Assembly (NCBI RefSeq): GCF_042684705.1
Contig: NZ_JBHULZ010000023.1
Location: 124,001 to 188,000 of the forward strand
Origin: Mesonia sediminis
GTDB taxonomy: Bacteria; Bacteroidota; Bacteroidia; Flavobacteriales; Flavobacteriaceae
Length of the DNA stretch: 64,000 nucleotides
Direction: 5' to 3'
In this document: positions 50,709 to 59,676 of the stretch, piece after piece
How positions within the stretch are numbered: the stretch's first letter is position 1
Layout of the letters: each line of letters begins with the position of its first letter
Notes under the pieces: model-generated
What the model was told of the DNA's origin: nothing
Databases searched by the model: none
What the model saw: only the letters and a program-made list of their open reading frames with translations
Made by a program: the position numbers and the translations under genes

Positions 50709-51835
50709 GCCTTTTTACGGTTTATTGCCTTGTGATATACACTTTCATATTGAGGGATAATTTTCTCAAGATCAAACGCTAAAGCCTGCTGATAGGCATT
50801 ATTTTTAAAGGTCAGCAGGTTTTCTTCTTTTAAGATGTGAATTGCTTTTTGTGCCATATCTTCAACATCGCCTACATCACTAAGATAACCTGAGAAACCA
50901 TTCTTATTCACCTCAGGAATCCCACCTGTATTCGATGAAATTACGGGTACTTTATTTATCATAGCTTCTAATGCCGCCAAACCAAAGCTTTCATTTTTTG
51001 AGGGTAGCAAAAATAAATCCGATAGGCATAGAATCTTTTCGACTTCATTACTAGCTCCCATAAATAAAATTTTATCTCTTATACCTAAGGAATAAGCTAA
51101 TTCTTTAGCGGGTTGCACTTCGGGGCCTTCTCCAACCATAATGAGTTTAGCCTTGATTTCTTTTTGTATGTGGTAAAATATTTTAACCACATCATCTATT
51201 CTTTTCACTTTTCTAAAATTACTAACATGAGTAATTATTCGTTCATCATCTTGAGCCATTAAAGAACGTTGACATTCACTAATTGGATTCAGGTACTTTT
51301 GTGAATCTATAAAATTAGGGATTACTTGAATAGGACTTGTCACGTCAAATAATCTAAGGGTGTCTAACTTCAAACTTTCAGACACTGTGGTTACATAATC
51401 GCTGTTGTTTATGCTGAATGTAACTGCTGGCTTGTAATAAGGGTGATTTCCTACCAAAGTAATATCTGTTCCGTGAAGTGTGGTTACCATTGGTAACTCA
51501 ATACCTTCTTGTGCTAACATCTGCTTTGCCATATAACCCGCGTAAGCGTGCGGAATAGCATAATGCACATGCAACAAGTCTATTTTATGCAATTTTACCA
51601 TATCTACCAGCTTGCTCGAAAGTGCTAATTCATAGGGTTGGTAATGAAACAGCGGATACTCGGGCACATTCACCTCGTGAAAATGAATATTACTAGACAA
51701 TTGTTCAAGCCTAACTGGTTGTTTATAGGTGATAAAATGAACAATATGTCCTTTTTTTGCTAAAGCCATTCCTAACTCGGTTGCAACAACACCACTTCCA
51801 CCAAAGGTTGGATAACATACTATACCTATATTCAC
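50705..51835 (-). CDS. bshA: BshA, N-acetyl-alpha-D-glucosaminyl L-malate synthase
   Basis: BshA transfers GlcNAc from UDP-GlcNAc to L-malate, the first step of bacillithiol synthesis. The 376-residue GT4 glycosyltransferase starts MNIGIVCYPTFGGSGVVATELG, the distinctive BshA N-terminus with the UDP/malate-binding glycines, and carries LHVHYAIPHAYAGYMAKQ, TTLHGTDITLVG, and the GT4 E-x7-E element in LPSKNESFGLAALEAM. BshB and BshC are not in the window. It is the last gene of a long minus-strand operon, 11 bases after the GH3 fusion gene. Confidence 0.95.
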   Translation of the reverse strand: MNIGIVCYPTFGGSGVVATELGMALAKKGHIVHFITYKQPVRLEQLSSNIHFHEVNVPEYPLFHYQPYELALSSKLVDMVKLHKIDLLHVHYAIPHAYAGYMAKQMLAQEGIELPMVTTLHGTDITLVGNHPYYKPAVTFSINNSDYVTTVSESLKLDTLRLFDVTSPIQVIPNFIDSQKYLNPISECQRSLMAQDDERIITHVSNFRKVKRIDDVVKIFYHIQKEIKAKLIMVGEGPEVQPAKELAYSLGIRDKILFMGASNEVEKILCLSDLFLLPSKNESFGLAALEAMINKVPVISSNTGGIPEVNKNGFSGYLSDVGDVEDMAQKAIHILKEENLLTFKNNAYQQALAFDLEKIIPQYESVYHKAINRKKA

Positions 51836-51846
51836 TTGTTCAATTT

Positions 51847-54765
51847 CTAGTTAATAATTGCTTTATATATAATTGCTTGAATTTTTGTGCGTACATCTTC
51901 TGTAATCAACAAACGATTTCCTGCATCAGGAAAAGTTCTATTCGATAAAAATACGTAAACTATTTGTTCTTCTGGGTCTGCCCAAGCATAAGTTCCAGTA
52001 AAACCACTATGACCAAAACTGTTCATAGATAAACAGCCGCAGGTTGGACCAATCGTTCCTAACTGAGGTTTATCAAACCCCACTCCTCTACGCACGTCTT
52101 CATCGCAATAATAGCAAGTATTAAAACTGCTTATAGTAGATGGTTTGAAAAAACGTTTACCGCCATAGGTACCCCCATTTAAATAAACCTGCATAAGTTT
52201 AGCTACATCATTAGCGTTACTAAATAATCCTGCGTGCCCTCCAACGCCACCTTGCATAGCAGCACCTTGATCATGAACATAACCTTGCACCCGCTGTTCT
52301 CGCCAATAATTATCATCTTCTGATGGAGTAATTTGTTGCTTTTTAAACCGATTGAGCGGTAAATAACCTGTAAAATTAGCTCCTAAAGGCTCATAAAAAT
52401 GCTTTTGAGTTAAATCGGCTAAAGACTGTTCATAATATTCTTCGAGATAATGTTTTAGAATATAATAAGGTAAATCACTGTATTTGTAATTTTTCTTAGT
52501 CCGTAGCGGACTTTCCTTAATGATATTAAAAAGCGTATCGGCATAATCGGTTCGCATAAACATTTTATCGGCTACTTGAATATTATGTAAAAGATCTCTT
52601 TCTTTACGAAAGTATTTTTTTGAAGCTTTATTCGTAAGGCTGTCTAGTGTTCCTATATAGAATGGAATCCAGGCTTTCAATTGGGCATAATGACTCAACA
52701 TGCTCTTTACGTCTATATTCGCCTTATTAGAATCTTTAAAATCTTCAATAAGCTCTGCCAAGGTGGTATCAAGGTTCAAGATTCCTTTTTCATATTGCTC
52801 CATTACCAAAGGTAAGGTGGCCAGAATTTTCGTCAACGATGCCAAATCGTAGATGCTTTGGCTAGTTACAGGCTTTTTTTTTTCGTAAGTATGAAAACCT
52901 ACATTTTTATCATAAACCACCCTTCCTTTTCGCGCAATGAGTACTTGCGCTCCGGGGGCCATTTTTTTTTTGACCATATCGTTTAGTATGCTATCAATTT
53001 CCTTAAAATTGATACTACGCATACCTACACTTTCTGGCATACCATAAGAAAGTCTGTGCACCTTAGATAATATAAAACCTGTACCTTCTGGGAATTCTTT
53101 ACCTAAACTTACCGGCAATTTTCCTTGAACACTTAGACCGCCAAATATAGCCTGAGCTACTTTTTCTTGTGCCAGTTTACTGTTTTGATATCCTAAAATA
53201 ATAGCATTTATATTGATGGTGGTTTTCAAGTCGATAATAGAATATGGGCGCGCAAAAGAAGCTAGAATTACTTCATTTTTTCTGGCAATCTCATACAACC
53301 AAATCTTCTCGTTCAAAGTGTATTTATATGATTTCCAAGGATTAGCATTATCTGTATGATGTCCAACGATCACCAAGTTATAAGCTTTAAGTTTTTCTAG
53401 CAATTCACTAAGGCTATCTGCCTTAACTTCATCTACTTGCGTATATTTATTCAATGTTTTCAAAAATGCTTCTCCAGAATCCTCACCTAATTTTACATAG
53501 GCAATTTTCTTTTTTTCTAAATCCTGTACCGGTAAAATAGCTTTATCATTCTTGATTAAAGTGATAGCTTTTTCTATCAATTCTTCATAAATCACATCAT
53601 TTTCGTGAGCATTCAAATCTTCGTGTAAACCTTCTAATTTGATAGGTTTATATTCATGCAGACCGGCTTTATATTTAGCCATTAAAATCTTTTTTACCGA
53701 ATGTGCCAAACGCTCTTCAGTAATTTCTTTTTCAACATAAGCTGCTTTTAATCGTTGATGAGCTGCGGGAATATTTTCTGAGATTAATAATATATCATTT
53801 CCTGCTTTGAATGCAGCAAGGTCTATTTCTCCCGGTTCATCAAAATCAGCTACTCCGCGCATATTTAAAGCATCTGTAAAAATCAAGCCTTTATATTGGT
53901 ATCTAGTTTTTAAAAGATCGGTAATAACCGCCTTACTTAAAGAGGTGGGAATATTGTCTTCTTGCAAAGCAGGTACATTTAAATGGCCAACCATTATACT
54001 TGAAACACCGTTCTTAATTAATTCCCTAAAGGGGAATAATTCAACACTATCTAATCGCTGTCTAGTAAAATCCAGAAAAGGCAAACTTTTATGAGAATCG
54101 GTATGGGTATCGCCGTGTCCGGGAAAATGTTTGGCGCTGCTCAAAACATTTTCACTATGCATCCCTTGCATAAAGGCAATAGCTTGTTGAGTGATTTTTT
54201 GCACATTTTCACCAAAAGAACGATTACCAATAATTGGGTTTGCTGGGTTTATGTTTACATCTACTACGGGTGCAAAATTAAAATGTACTCCTAAGCGTTT
54301 GTTATGCTTAGCGATTTGCTTACCGGCTTCATAAATTAAATCTGGATCTTGAATAGCGCCAAGGGTCATATTCCACGGAAAAGAATAAGTGGAGTCTAAA
54401 CGCATAGCCAGTCCCCATTCGGCATCCATACCAATTAACAAAGGTACTTTAGCTTTTTCTTGTAAGCGATTATGCATCTTGGCTTGACGTCCAGGACCTC
54501 CTTTAGAAAAGATAATACCGCCAATATGATAATTTTTTATCAAGGCAGCGAGATTGTTTTCGGCTGGTTTTCCTTTACTTGAAAAAACATCGGCCATAAA
54601 CAATTGTCCAATTTTTTCATCAAGCGTTAAATTTTGATACACAGAATCTACCCAGGCTTTTTGTAAGATTGGATTTTTCGCTTCCAGCGGATTTTTTTGC
54701 TGTGCATTTAAGGAAAATTGAGAGCCAACAAAAATTGCCAAAGCAATTAAAAAAAATCTGAGCAT
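51847..54765 (-). CDS. GH3 beta-N-acetylhexosaminidase fused to class C serine hydrolase
   Basis: The 972-residue exported protein (signal MLRFFLIALAIFVGSQFSLNA) has two enzymes. The N-terminal GH3 domain shows the NagZ motif KHFPGHGDT (residues 212-220) with catalytic His and the nucleophile Asp298 in FTDALNMRG, so it should release GlcNAc-anhydromuropeptides. After a GH3 C-domain (about 380-580) comes an AmpC/EstB-like domain with SLTK (near 650), YSD, and HSG in FGHSGFTGTYAWADP. The second half may cleave peptides or esters of muropeptides. Such fusions are common in Bacteroidota. Operon with bshA. Confidence 0.94.
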   Translation of the reverse strand: MLRFFLIALAIFVGSQFSLNAQQKNPLEAKNPILQKAWVDSVYQNLTLDEKIGQLFMADVFSSKGKPAENNLAALIKNYHIGGIIFSKGGPGRQAKMHNRLQEKAKVPLLIGMDAEWGLAMRLDSTYSFPWNMTLGAIQDPDLIYEAGKQIAKHNKRLGVHFNFAPVVDVNINPANPIIGNRSFGENVQKITQQAIAFMQGMHSENVLSSAKHFPGHGDTHTDSHKSLPFLDFTRQRLDSVELFPFRELIKNGVSSIMVGHLNVPALQEDNIPTSLSKAVITDLLKTRYQYKGLIFTDALNMRGVADFDEPGEIDLAAFKAGNDILLISENIPAAHQRLKAAYVEKEITEERLAHSVKKILMAKYKAGLHEYKPIKLEGLHEDLNAHENDVIYEELIEKAITLIKNDKAILPVQDLEKKKIAYVKLGEDSGEAFLKTLNKYTQVDEVKADSLSELLEKLKAYNLVIVGHHTDNANPWKSYKYTLNEKIWLYEIARKNEVILASFARPYSIIDLKTTININAIILGYQNSKLAQEKVAQAIFGGLSVQGKLPVSLGKEFPEGTGFILSKVHRLSYGMPESVGMRSINFKEIDSILNDMVKKKMAPGAQVLIARKGRVVYDKNVGFHTYEKKKPVTSQSIYDLASLTKILATLPLVMEQYEKGILNLDTTLAELIEDFKDSNKANIDVKSMLSHYAQLKAWIPFYIGTLDSLTNKASKKYFRKERDLLHNIQVADKMFMRTDYADTLFNIIKESPLRTKKNYKYSDLPYYILKHYLEEYYEQSLADLTQKHFYEPLGANFTGYLPLNRFKKQQITPSEDDNYWREQRVQGYVHDQGAAMQGGVGGHAGLFSNANDVAKLMQVYLNGGTYGGKRFFKPSTISSFNTCYYCDEDVRRGVGFDKPQLGTIGPTCGCLSMNSFGHSGFTGTYAWADPEEQIVYVFLSNRTFPDAGNRLLITEDVRTKIQAIIYKAIIN

Positions 54766-54786
54766 AGTAGAAACTTCTTTAAACGG

Positions 54787-55269
54787 TTATAAAAATCGAT
54801 TGTGCCAACTTTCTTCTAATGGAATCTCCCAATCTGTCTCTAATTCTTTTTTAGTATTGACTAAGTTGTTAAACACGATAGTTTTACCAGAAACTGACTT
54901 GTTTTTCACTAATTTTTTAAAATCAATTAATGGTTTATAAGCCAAATATTCTCCTTGTTTAAAGGTAACATTCATTTTATCGAGTAAATCGACAGCATAT
55001 TTTTTCTCTAGTTCTTGAATAAATCGAACAGAGGTATCAATGCTGCATCCACTAGCCTGTGCACTAGCGGCATCTACGCCAAGAATGATAAAGCGTTTGT
55101 ATTTTATCAAAAAACTAGCTTTTAATCCAGTGCCGTGCGCGGCCCAGTTATCTACAAAGTCTTTTAGCGACATTTCTAATTCTTGTAGTTCTACATCCGT
55201 AAAAGACCTACTTGCCTGATAAATCCATATTTTTGATTCATCGGCTAACGCGTTAAATTCTACCCACAT
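54787..55269 (-). CDS. Conserved flavobacterial protein often mislabelled ABC transporter ATPase
   Basis: This 160-residue protein starts MWVEFNALADESKIWIYQASR and continues DFVDNWAAHGTGLKASFLIKY, GVDAASAQASGCSIDTSVRFIQELEKKY and MNVTFKQGEYLAYKP. Homologues in flavobacteria often carry the name ABC transporter ATPase, but no Walker A, Walker B or signature motif is present, so that name is unsupported. It has no signal peptide. The conserved GCSIDTSVRF stretch with Cys and Ser/Asp suggests a functional site. It sits 9 bases after the CCG Fe-S gene and 21 bases before the GH3 fusion gene. Confidence 0.8.
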   Translation of the reverse strand: MWVEFNALADESKIWIYQASRSFTDVELQELEMSLKDFVDNWAAHGTGLKASFLIKYKRFIILGVDAASAQASGCSIDTSVRFIQELEKKYAVDLLDKMNVTFKQGEYLAYKPLIDFKKLVKNKSVSGKTIVFNNLVNTKKELETDWEIPLEESWHNRFL

Positions 55270-55278
55270 ATTTTTGAT

Positions 55279-56088
55279 TTACAGATCTTGTGCTTGTGCT
55301 ATCATTTCGGCTACATCAAGCACTTCTACTTCATTTTCTTTATTCTTGTTTTTTACTCCGTCTGTCATCATAGTATTACAAAAAGGACAACCGGCTGCAA
55401 TAGCTTCTGGTTTAGTTTCTAAGGCCTGTTCTGTTCTTAACACATTTACATCTTTATTCCCTTTTTCGGGTTCCTTAAACATCTGGCCACCTCCAGCACC
55501 GCAACAAAGCCCTTGACTCTTGCATTTACGCATTTCAAGCAACTCTACTTCTAGTTTTCTAAGCAAATCACGAGGCGCTTCATATTCATCATTGGCACGA
55601 CCTAAATAACAAGGGTCGTGAAAAGTTATTCGTTTTCCTTTAAATTTACCGCCTTCTACGCGTAGGCGCCCCTCTTCCATCAAGCTTTTTAAGAATTGAG
55701 TATGATGAACAACTTCGTAGTTTCCACCTAATTCTGGGTATTCATTTTTGATGGTGTTAAAACAATGCGGACACGCGGTGACAATTTTTTTAACCTCATA
55801 ACCATTTAGCACTTCTATATTCATGGCCGCCTGCATTTGAAATAAGAACTCATTTCCCGATCGTTTAGCCGGATCTCCTGTACAACTTTCTTCGGTTCCT
55901 AGAACAGCGTAGTCTACTTTTGCCTTGGTTAAAAGTTTCACAAAAGCTTTGGTTATTTTTTTTGCACGATCATCAAAACTACCCGCACAACCTACCCAAA
56001 AAAGAACTTCTGGTTTTTTTCCTTGCGCCATATACTCGGCCATTGTAGGTACCTTAATTTTCTCTGTATTAGTATTATCTGTATTCAT
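55279..56088 (-). CDS. Cysteine-rich CCG-domain (HdrD/LutA-like) Fe-S protein
   Basis: The 269-residue protein has two cysteine-rich CCG-type units, FWVGCAGSFDDRAKK...CPHCFN and HDPCYLGR...CCGAGGGQMF, as in the C-terminal half of HdrB/HdrD, LutA or GlcF. Such domains hold a non-cubane or 4Fe-4S cluster and act with an iron-sulfur electron-transfer subunit. The membrane subunit with 2x[4Fe-4S] is the adjacent upstream gene (14 bases). Together they look like a split HdrD. The electron donor and acceptor cannot be told from here. Cytosolic, inner-membrane associated. Confidence 0.88.
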   Translation of the reverse strand: MNTDNTNTEKIKVPTMAEYMAQGKKPEVLFWVGCAGSFDDRAKKITKAFVKLLTKAKVDYAVLGTEESCTGDPAKRSGNEFLFQMQAAMNIEVLNGYEVKKIVTACPHCFNTIKNEYPELGGNYEVVHHTQFLKSLMEEGRLRVEGGKFKGKRITFHDPCYLGRANDEYEAPRDLLRKLEVELLEMRKCKSQGLCCGAGGGQMFKEPEKGNKDVNVLRTEQALETKPEAIAAGCPFCNTMMTDGVKNKNKENEVEVLDVAEMIAQAQDL

Positions 56089-56102
56089 CGCAATATTCTA
56101 TT

Positions 56103-57446
56103 TTAATTTTCGTCTGCCCAGTTTAATCTATCCATTTGATTATAAGGCCAAGGTGCGCCATTATTTTCTATATTACCCATGGCAACGTTTAACTCATTAG
56201 GCGCCGCACTTTGTTCCATAACTAAATACCTACGCATATCTAAAATAATAGATAATGGGTCTATGCCAATAGGACAAGCTTGAACACAAGCGTTGCAAGT
56301 GGTACAAGCCCATAGCTCTTCTCGGGTTATATAATCGTCTAATAATTGTTTACCATCTTCTTTAGGGTCTTTTTTAGCATCAATCTGTTTACTCACTTCC
56401 TGCAAACGATCACGAGTATCCATCATAATTTTACGCGGAGATAGTTTCTTACCCGTTTGGTTGGCCGGACATTCTGATGTACACCTACCGCATTCTGTAC
56501 AAGTGTAGGCATTAAGCAATTGCACCTGATTCAAATCAAACACGTCACTTGCTCCAAATTTTTCTGGCTCTGCTGCTTCCTCGTCGCCACTAGGGGCAGC
56601 AAACGGATCAGCGTTAGGGTCCATCATCAAGGCTACCTCTTGTTTAACCGATTCTAGGTTATCCATCTCCCCTTTAGGCTGTAATTTAGCCAGATAGGTG
56701 TTAGGAAAAGCAAGCAAAATATGTAAATGCTTGGAGTAGTATAAATAATTAAGAAAAAACAAAATACCTAATATATGTAACCACCAAGCCGAACGCTCAA
56801 CTAAAATTAAGCTTGATTCTGATAATCCCGCTAGAAGCGGACTTATATATTGACTCACAGGAAAAGCGCCTACTATAGATCCGTCTTGTTGCGCATAATG
56901 CGAAGCACCAGAAAGTTGCAATTGATAATCGGCGGCATTCATTAATAAAAACAAGCCCATAAGTACCATCTCAAAATATAGAATATAATTAGCGTCATCT
57001 TTAGGCCAACCTTTCATCTCGTTTGCCCAAAAACGTTTTATTTTCAATGCATTTCTTCTTAGCCAAAATACCACTACTCCAACAAAAACCAATAAGGCTA
57101 ATATCTCAAAAGTACCGATTAAGAAATTATAGAAGCCACCCATAAAAGATAAAACCCGGTGAGTGCCAAAAAGCCCGTCGATAATAATCTCTATAACTTC
57201 AATATTTATAATAATAAAGCCAACGTATACTATTATATGTAAGACACCGGCAATTGGCCGCACCACCATTTTAGATTGCCCTAAAGCGACTTTAGCCATT
57301 TGCTTAAAACGCTCGCCTTTTCGGTCGTTACAGTCAACTGCTTTACCTAGTTTAATATTGCGAATTAATTTCTTGATATTTAGGGTAAAAAAGCCAACGC
57401 CCAATACAAGGGCGATGAAAAATAGTATTTGTCCTAAAATTGCCAT
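56103..57446 (-). CDS. Membrane 2x[4Fe-4S] protein with NarI-like transmembrane part
   Basis: The 447-residue protein has about six hydrophobic segments in its first 245 residues. Their histidine-bearing helices (LHIIVYVGF, HILGILFFLNYLYYSKHLHI) resemble a NarI/HdrE-like cytochrome b part. A soluble C-terminal ferredoxin region has CTECGRCTSECP and CTTCNACVQACP, giving two [4Fe-4S] clusters. Paired with the CCG protein downstream it makes an inner-membrane electron-transfer module that could link a quinone to a soluble partner. No Etf or dehydrogenase gene is adjacent. Nine bases follow the MCE stop. Confidence 0.88.
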   Translation of the reverse strand: MAILGQILFFIALVLGVGFFTLNIKKLIRNIKLGKAVDCNDRKGERFKQMAKVALGQSKMVVRPIAGVLHIIVYVGFIIINIEVIEIIIDGLFGTHRVLSFMGGFYNFLIGTFEILALLVFVGVVVFWLRRNALKIKRFWANEMKGWPKDDANYILYFEMVLMGLFLLMNAADYQLQLSGASHYAQQDGSIVGAFPVSQYISPLLAGLSESSLILVERSAWWLHILGILFFLNYLYYSKHLHILLAFPNTYLAKLQPKGEMDNLESVKQEVALMMDPNADPFAAPSGDEEAAEPEKFGASDVFDLNQVQLLNAYTCTECGRCTSECPANQTGKKLSPRKIMMDTRDRLQEVSKQIDAKKDPKEDGKQLLDDYITREELWACTTCNACVQACPIGIDPLSIILDMRRYLVMEQSAAPNELNVAMGNIENNGAPWPYNQMDRLNWADEN

Positions 57447-57455
57447 ATTTCAAAT

Positions 57456-58403
57456 TTATTTAAGAGAGTCTTTTGGTTTTTCGTAAGCTTTATTTTTTTT
57501 GCCAAACAGAGAAAAATGGACGTAACGCTTGGGGTTTAATTTTAAATCTTGCAGTAATTGCTCTAACTGTCGGGTTGCACGATCCATATTATCATAAACA
57601 GTAGGGTCTTTCAATAGTTTACCTGCTGTGCCCTTCCCTTGATTCAATTCACTAGCAATACTTTTAAAATCGTGAATTGCGGTTTCTAAATCACGTGTAA
57701 TTTGTGCAATATCAACTTGCGAAAGGCTATCGCTTAGCTTGCTTAAATTAGCCGTGGTTTTATCTATATTACTAAGAGTTCTACTCAGCTTATCTTCATT
57801 GTTCTTAAGCATATTATCTGTTCTCCCTGTAATATTTTTGAAATGTTCTGATATAGAATTAAAGTTTGCAAGACTTTGCTTAAGGTTCTGTCGTGATTCT
57901 GGGTTTAAAATATCGTTAAAGGCAAAGAGAACCGAATCAGTACTACTAATGGCTTTTTCCACTTTGTTTTGTAGTGGCGTAAGTCTATCGTTTACTAGCT
58001 CTAACAAACCTTCATCTATTTCGCCGGGTAAAGTGTCTCCAGATTTAGCCATAGGTCCATCGTAATCAGGAATAATTGCCAAACTTTTTCCACCTATAAT
58101 ACCGCCACCATATATTTGGGCTTTACTTGTTTTTGAAAATTGAAACTCATTTTGAACATTCATACTCACCAAAATGGCTCCTGTTTTATTTAAGAAACGA
58201 ATACCCGAAACCGTACCTACTTGTAAACCATTAATGGTAACTGGCGATGAAGGTGCGAGACCTTCTACATCATCATATACCGCATAAAAGGTTCTGTTAT
58301 TAGCTAATAAATTATTTCCTTTCAAAAAATTATAACCAAATATCAGTAGGGCTATAGCCAATAAGGCGAGTAATGCAGTTTTAACTTCTTTCGATATTTT
58401 CAA
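57456..58403 (-). CDS. MCE/MlaD-family lipid-transport protein
   Basis: The 315-residue protein is a periplasmic binding component of the MCE type. It begins with a membrane anchor (VKTALLALLAIALLIFGYNFL) and an MCE domain (FYAVYDDVEGLAPSSPVTINGLQVGTVSGIRF, shown in parts: residues near 40-70), followed by a long helical part with many Asn/Ser/Leu heptads (about 140-290). MlaD-like rings carry phospholipids between the two membranes, using MlaE/MlaF as ABC partners; those are not in the window. It is the second gene of the operon, 53 bases after the amidase stop, 9 bases before the Fe-S gene. Confidence 0.9.
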   Translation of the reverse strand: MKISKEVKTALLALLAIALLIFGYNFLKGNNLLANNRTFYAVYDDVEGLAPSSPVTINGLQVGTVSGIRFLNKTGAILVSMNVQNEFQFSKTSKAQIYGGGIIGGKSLAIIPDYDGPMAKSGDTLPGEIDEGLLELVNDRLTPLQNKVEKAISSTDSVLFAFNDILNPESRQNLKQSLANFNSISEHFKNITGRTDNMLKNNEDKLSRTLSNIDKTTANLSKLSDSLSQVDIAQITRDLETAIHDFKSIASELNQGKGTAGKLLKDPTVYDNMDRATRQLEQLLQDLKLNPKRYVHFSLFGKKNKAYEKPKDSLK

Positions 58404-58456
58404 TTGTAGCGGTTTTAAGAATTAGCAAATTTAGGGATTAAAAATAGAAAATGCTT

Positions 58457-59542
58457 TTATTTCCGCTTAGTTTTTAACGCGTCGTTAACGCTTATTTTAT
58501 CTCCCTCTTTAAAAGCAACAAGAAAGCTTTTTGAAAATCCAGCGCTTTTGGCTTGTTGTAGTAATCGTTGAATCTCGTTATAATTACTCGTGCTTCCATA
58601 ATAATACTTATAAAGTTTGCCTTCGAGCTTACGCGAAACATCTTTCAAACCTTTAAAGTTATATGGGGCTAATTCAAGCGGCTTGCTACCCGCTGCAATT
58701 TGTACCATAAAGGTTACAGAAGGGTATTCTTCTTTATTTTCTAGGTCTTCTTTTTTATACTTTACTTCTGTAGCGCTAAGGTTTATACTGTTTTTATAAT
58801 CTACTATTCCTTCGGCTATAGAAGTTGCCATTTTAGCCTGCCCAGCAGGTGAGTTTAAATAACGGCCTTCTTGTTTATTGGTTAAAAATCCGGTTTCAAC
58901 TAAAACACTAGGCATAAACGTCTTGCGAAGAACTAAAAAACCAGCTTGTTTCACCCCTCGATTTACCCGTTTAAGGGTGTTAGTGAATTGCTTTTGCACA
59001 TAGTCAGCTAATAAAATACTTTGATCTAAATATTCTTCTTGCATTAAAGTCATTCCAATATAAGAGGCAGGAGAACTCGGATCGAAACCGTCATAAACCA
59101 CTTCATAATCATCTTCTAAATAAATCACAGAGTTTTCTTTCATCGCAATCTTTAGGTTGTCTTCATTACGGTGTAAACCTAAAACAAATGTTTCTGTACC
59201 TTGTGCGTTACTACTATGAGCATTGCAATGAACAGAAACAAATAAATCAGCATCAGCGTCATTGGCAATCTTCGCTCTATCGTCTAAGGTTACAAATTTA
59301 TCTGTCGTTCTGGTGTAAAGTACTTTTATGTCTTTATCTTTTTTTAAGATCTTGCCTACTTCAAGAACCACCTTTAGGGCAATATCTTTTTCCTTATAAC
59401 CGTTTCCTCGATTTCCTGGATCTTTACCTCCGTGACCCGCATCTAAAACCACTACAAAGGTTTTGTTTTGCGACCAAGCTAGTTCTTGGGTTAGCAATAA
59501 AATTCCGCAAAGGAGAAAGAAATAAAGTGAAAACTTTTTCAT
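58457..59542 (-). CDS. N-acetylmuramoyl-L-alanine amidase with SPOR-like tail
   Basis: AmiC-type amidases cleave the bond between MurNAc and L-Ala during cell separation. The 361-residue protein has a signal peptide ending QELAWSQ, an Amidase_3 domain with VVLDAGHGGKDPG, the Zn ligand Glu in GYKEKDIAL, SVHCNAH and ETGFLTN (catalytic Glu), and a C-terminal stretch (about 275-355) with FMVQIAAGSKPL, which looks like a SPOR domain that binds denuded glycans at the septum. First gene of the minus-strand operon, divergent from lptD. Confidence 0.93.
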   Translation of the reverse strand: MKKFSLYFFLLCGILLLTQELAWSQNKTFVVVLDAGHGGKDPGNRGNGYKEKDIALKVVLEVGKILKKDKDIKVLYTRTTDKFVTLDDRAKIANDADADLFVSVHCNAHSSNAQGTETFVLGLHRNEDNLKIAMKENSVIYLEDDYEVVYDGFDPSSPASYIGMTLMQEEYLDQSILLADYVQKQFTNTLKRVNRGVKQAGFLVLRKTFMPSVLVETGFLTNKQEGRYLNSPAGQAKMATSIAEGIVDYKNSINLSATEVKYKKEDLENKEEYPSVTFMVQIAAGSKPLELAPYNFKGLKDVSRKLEGKLYKYYYGSTSNYNEIQRLLQQAKSAGFSKSFLVAFKEGDKISVNDALKTKRK

Positions 59543-59621
59543 ATTGAATAGCTTAAGCTAATTTTTATTTGCCGATTTGTTTATTTTTAAAAATTCTGAA
59601 CAACCCTTAAAAAAATATATG

Positions 59622-59629
59622 TAATTTTG
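59622..59629 (+). promoter_or_regulatory. Candidate -7 element of lptD
   Basis: TAATTTTG, exact TAnnTTTG match, 47 bases before the TTG start of lptD, in the spacer divergent from the amidase. Confidence 0.45.
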
Positions 59630-59676
59630 GCTTTTCAAAAAGCAAGCCAAACAATACAAAAATAGCACTATAAGCA

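Noticed and set aside
55279..57446. Glycolate or lactate oxidase complex (GlcDEF/LutABC)
   Set aside because: The FAD subunit GlcD and a LutB/LutC-like gene are missing, and the membrane NarI-like part does not belong to those systems.
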